From: Saprospirales bacterium
Lineage (GTDB): Bacteria; Bacteroidota; Bacteroidia; Chitinophagales; JADIYW01
NCBI GenBank assembly: GCA_016711605.1
Contig: JADJSS010000032.1
Span: 1 to 25,573 of the forward strand
Reading direction: 5' to 3'
Length of the DNA: 25,573 bases
Both the position numbers and the translations under genes were made by a program. The notes below the pieces were generated by a model. That model was not told the origin of the DNA. It made no database searches and was given only the letters and a program-made list of their open reading frames with translations. The stretch's first letter is position 1; the number at the start of each line of letters is the position of its first letter. Positions 24,352-25,573 of the stretch are shown piece by piece.

Positions 24352-24540
24352 GTTGTAGGCAACCCTAAACACACCACATTTCAATATCATTTCGTGCAAT
24401 TCCGACAAGAATAAATTTCCAACGCTTCACCGAAATAAAAGAGGCACAAAACCGCTACTTCGTGCGACTCTATTTTGTGCCACATTTATTTTGCACCGAC
24501 GCTTCTATCTTTTCCCACCCACCACCCGTAGGTGGTGGTA
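24352..24540 (+). ncRNA. Candidate structured small RNA or long 5' leader
   Basis: This gene-free stretch follows a consensus promoter and contains several hairpins: GTTG-TAGG-CAAC at the very 5' end (24352-24363), GGCACAAAA (24443-24451) with TTTTGTGCC (24473-24481), and CCACCACC-CGTA-GGTGGTGG (24519-24538). It is richer in G+C than the A/T-rich DNA on both sides. No convincing T tract follows the last hairpin, so the 3' end is uncertain and it may read into the restriction gene. No Rfam family is recognised by eye. Confidence 0.4.
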
Positions 24541-24602
24541 ATATATTTAATATTTATTTACTTAATAAACATTTTGTATTTTTAGACACATAATACTTAA
24601 AA

Positions 24603-25573
24603 ATGACTGCAAAAGAATCTGGCTTAGAAAAAGTAAAGCAATTAGTACAACGTTTTAACGAACAATTACCAGCATATAAAAAATCAGATTACAACGAAAC
24701 TCAAACTCGTAGAGACTTTATCGACCCACTTTTTAAAGCTTTAGGTTGGGACATTGATAATGAACAAGGTTTCGCTGAAAGTTACAGAGAAGTAATTCAC
24801 GAAGACAAAGTAAAAGTCGGTAAAGCAACCAAAGCACCTGATTATTCTTTCCGTTTAGGTGGCGGAAAGCGTCTATTCTTTGTAGAAGCCAAAAAACCTA
24901 GCATTCTTATTAAAGATGACATACAACCAGCTTACCAAGTGCGAAGATATGGTTGGAGTGCAAAACTAAACGTAAGTATAATTACAGATTTTGAAGAATT
25001 TGCTATTTACGATTGTAATAGAAAGCCAAACCCAACAGACAAATCTAGTGTTGCTAGAGTAAAATATTTTACGTTCACCGAATACGAAAATGAATGGGAT
25101 TTCCTTTGGGAAACCTTTAGTAAAGAAGCAGTTTTAAAAGGTACATTCGACAAATTTTTAGCAGGCACAGCCAACAAAAAAGGCACAGCATCGGTTGATA
25201 AAGAATTCCTAAACTCTTTAGATCAATGGAGAACACTTTTAGCCAGAAAGCATCAGCAAAGAAAATAAACAACTAGATGAAGATGTTCGACTTTGCCGTA
25301 CAACAAACACTAGACAGAATTATATTATACTTCGTATCTGCGAAGACAGAAACATTGAACATTACGGTGGTTTACAAGACTTTTTAAAATTTGGCGACTT
25401 TTACAAACCTTTTTAAGCGTATTCAAACAAGCTCGACGACAAATTACAATAGTGGACTATTCGATTTTAAAAAAAGACACTTTAAGTCTTTAATTACACG
25501 TCAACAATAAACCATAAAAGTACTCCAATCAACCAATTATACTATCCAGAAATCCTTATGAGTTTTTCCGTTT
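24603..25573 (+). pseudogene. Type IIG/Eco57I-like restriction-modification gene, N-terminal part, frame broken several times and cut by window end
   Basis: The open part (24603-25268, 221 residues) is the nuclease domain of single-chain restriction-modification enzymes, with the PD-(D/E)xK site in APDYS (Asp80) and FFVEAKKPS (Glu95, Lys97). Beyond 25247 coding sequence goes on but in changing frames: SISKENKQLDED, then FDFAVQQTLDRII, then LRICEDRNIEHYGGLQDFLK, then LFKRIQ with YNSGLFDFKK, then INQLYYPE near 25550. These pieces are in the order of the family's helical linker before the methylase domain. At least five one-base insertions or deletions lie within about 230 bases. As it stands the enzyme is not made; see findings for real decay versus poor sequence at a contig end. 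Confidence 0.85.

Noticed and set aside
23124..24540. CRISPR array
   Set aside because: The repeats here are contiguous 21-base units or single palindromes, without unique spacers of constant length and without cas genes.

Overview
The window comes from a low-GC (roughly one third G+C) member of the Bacteroidota, probably a Chitinophagales/Saprospiria-type organism. The evidence is the set of promoters matching the Bacteroidota consensus (TTTG, 19 bases, TAnnTTTG), the Sec-dependent clade II type of nitrous oxide reductase, a group III truncated haemoglobin, a split 5'-nucleotidase and many SPII lipoproteins. The lineage below phylum is inference.

Left part (1-9170): an anaerobic nitrogen-oxide module. 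A histidine-rich membrane protein runs off the left edge (minus strand) and is followed by a Crp/Fnr-family regulator (minus). Divergent from these is a + strand cluster: cytochrome c lipoprotein, nosZ, a NosB-like membrane protein, nosL, nosD, nosF and nosY, then the front half of a truncated haemoglobin and the back half of a RIC/YtfE-type di-iron protein. The regulator/cytochrome intergenic region holds two FNR-type boxes (TGAT-N4-ATCA); a third lies upstream of a fasciclin-domain lipoprotein at 9192-9764, suggesting one regulon.

Middle part (9900-15650): tRNA-Ser(GCT) and tRNA-Pro(TGG) with a textbook promoter and terminator, dnaA, a two-gene 5'-nucleotidase (catalytic and C-terminal domains on separate polypeptides) with an unknown membrane-anchored protein upstream, an A-type Fe-S carrier, an HU protein and pdxH.

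Right part (15651-22944): the elongasome operon on the minus strand, mreB-mreC-mreD-mrdA(PBP2)-rodA, running into pdxH, preceded by purH. From 22945 to the end the DNA is accessory: a cloverleaf-like palindromic element, an unknown small gene, an array of 21-bp repeats each built round a small palindrome, a promoter followed by a structured gene-free stretch (possible small RNA), and the N-terminal part of a type IIG/Eco57I-like restriction-modification gene that falls apart into several frames at the right edge.

An important caveat runs through the window. nosY, the tRNA-Pro T-stem and rodA each look one base short; the haemoglobin and RIC genes are joined at a run of ten A; and the last 320 bases hold at least five indels. 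These may be sequencing or assembly errors rather than biology, and should be checked against reads before anything is made of the broken genes.
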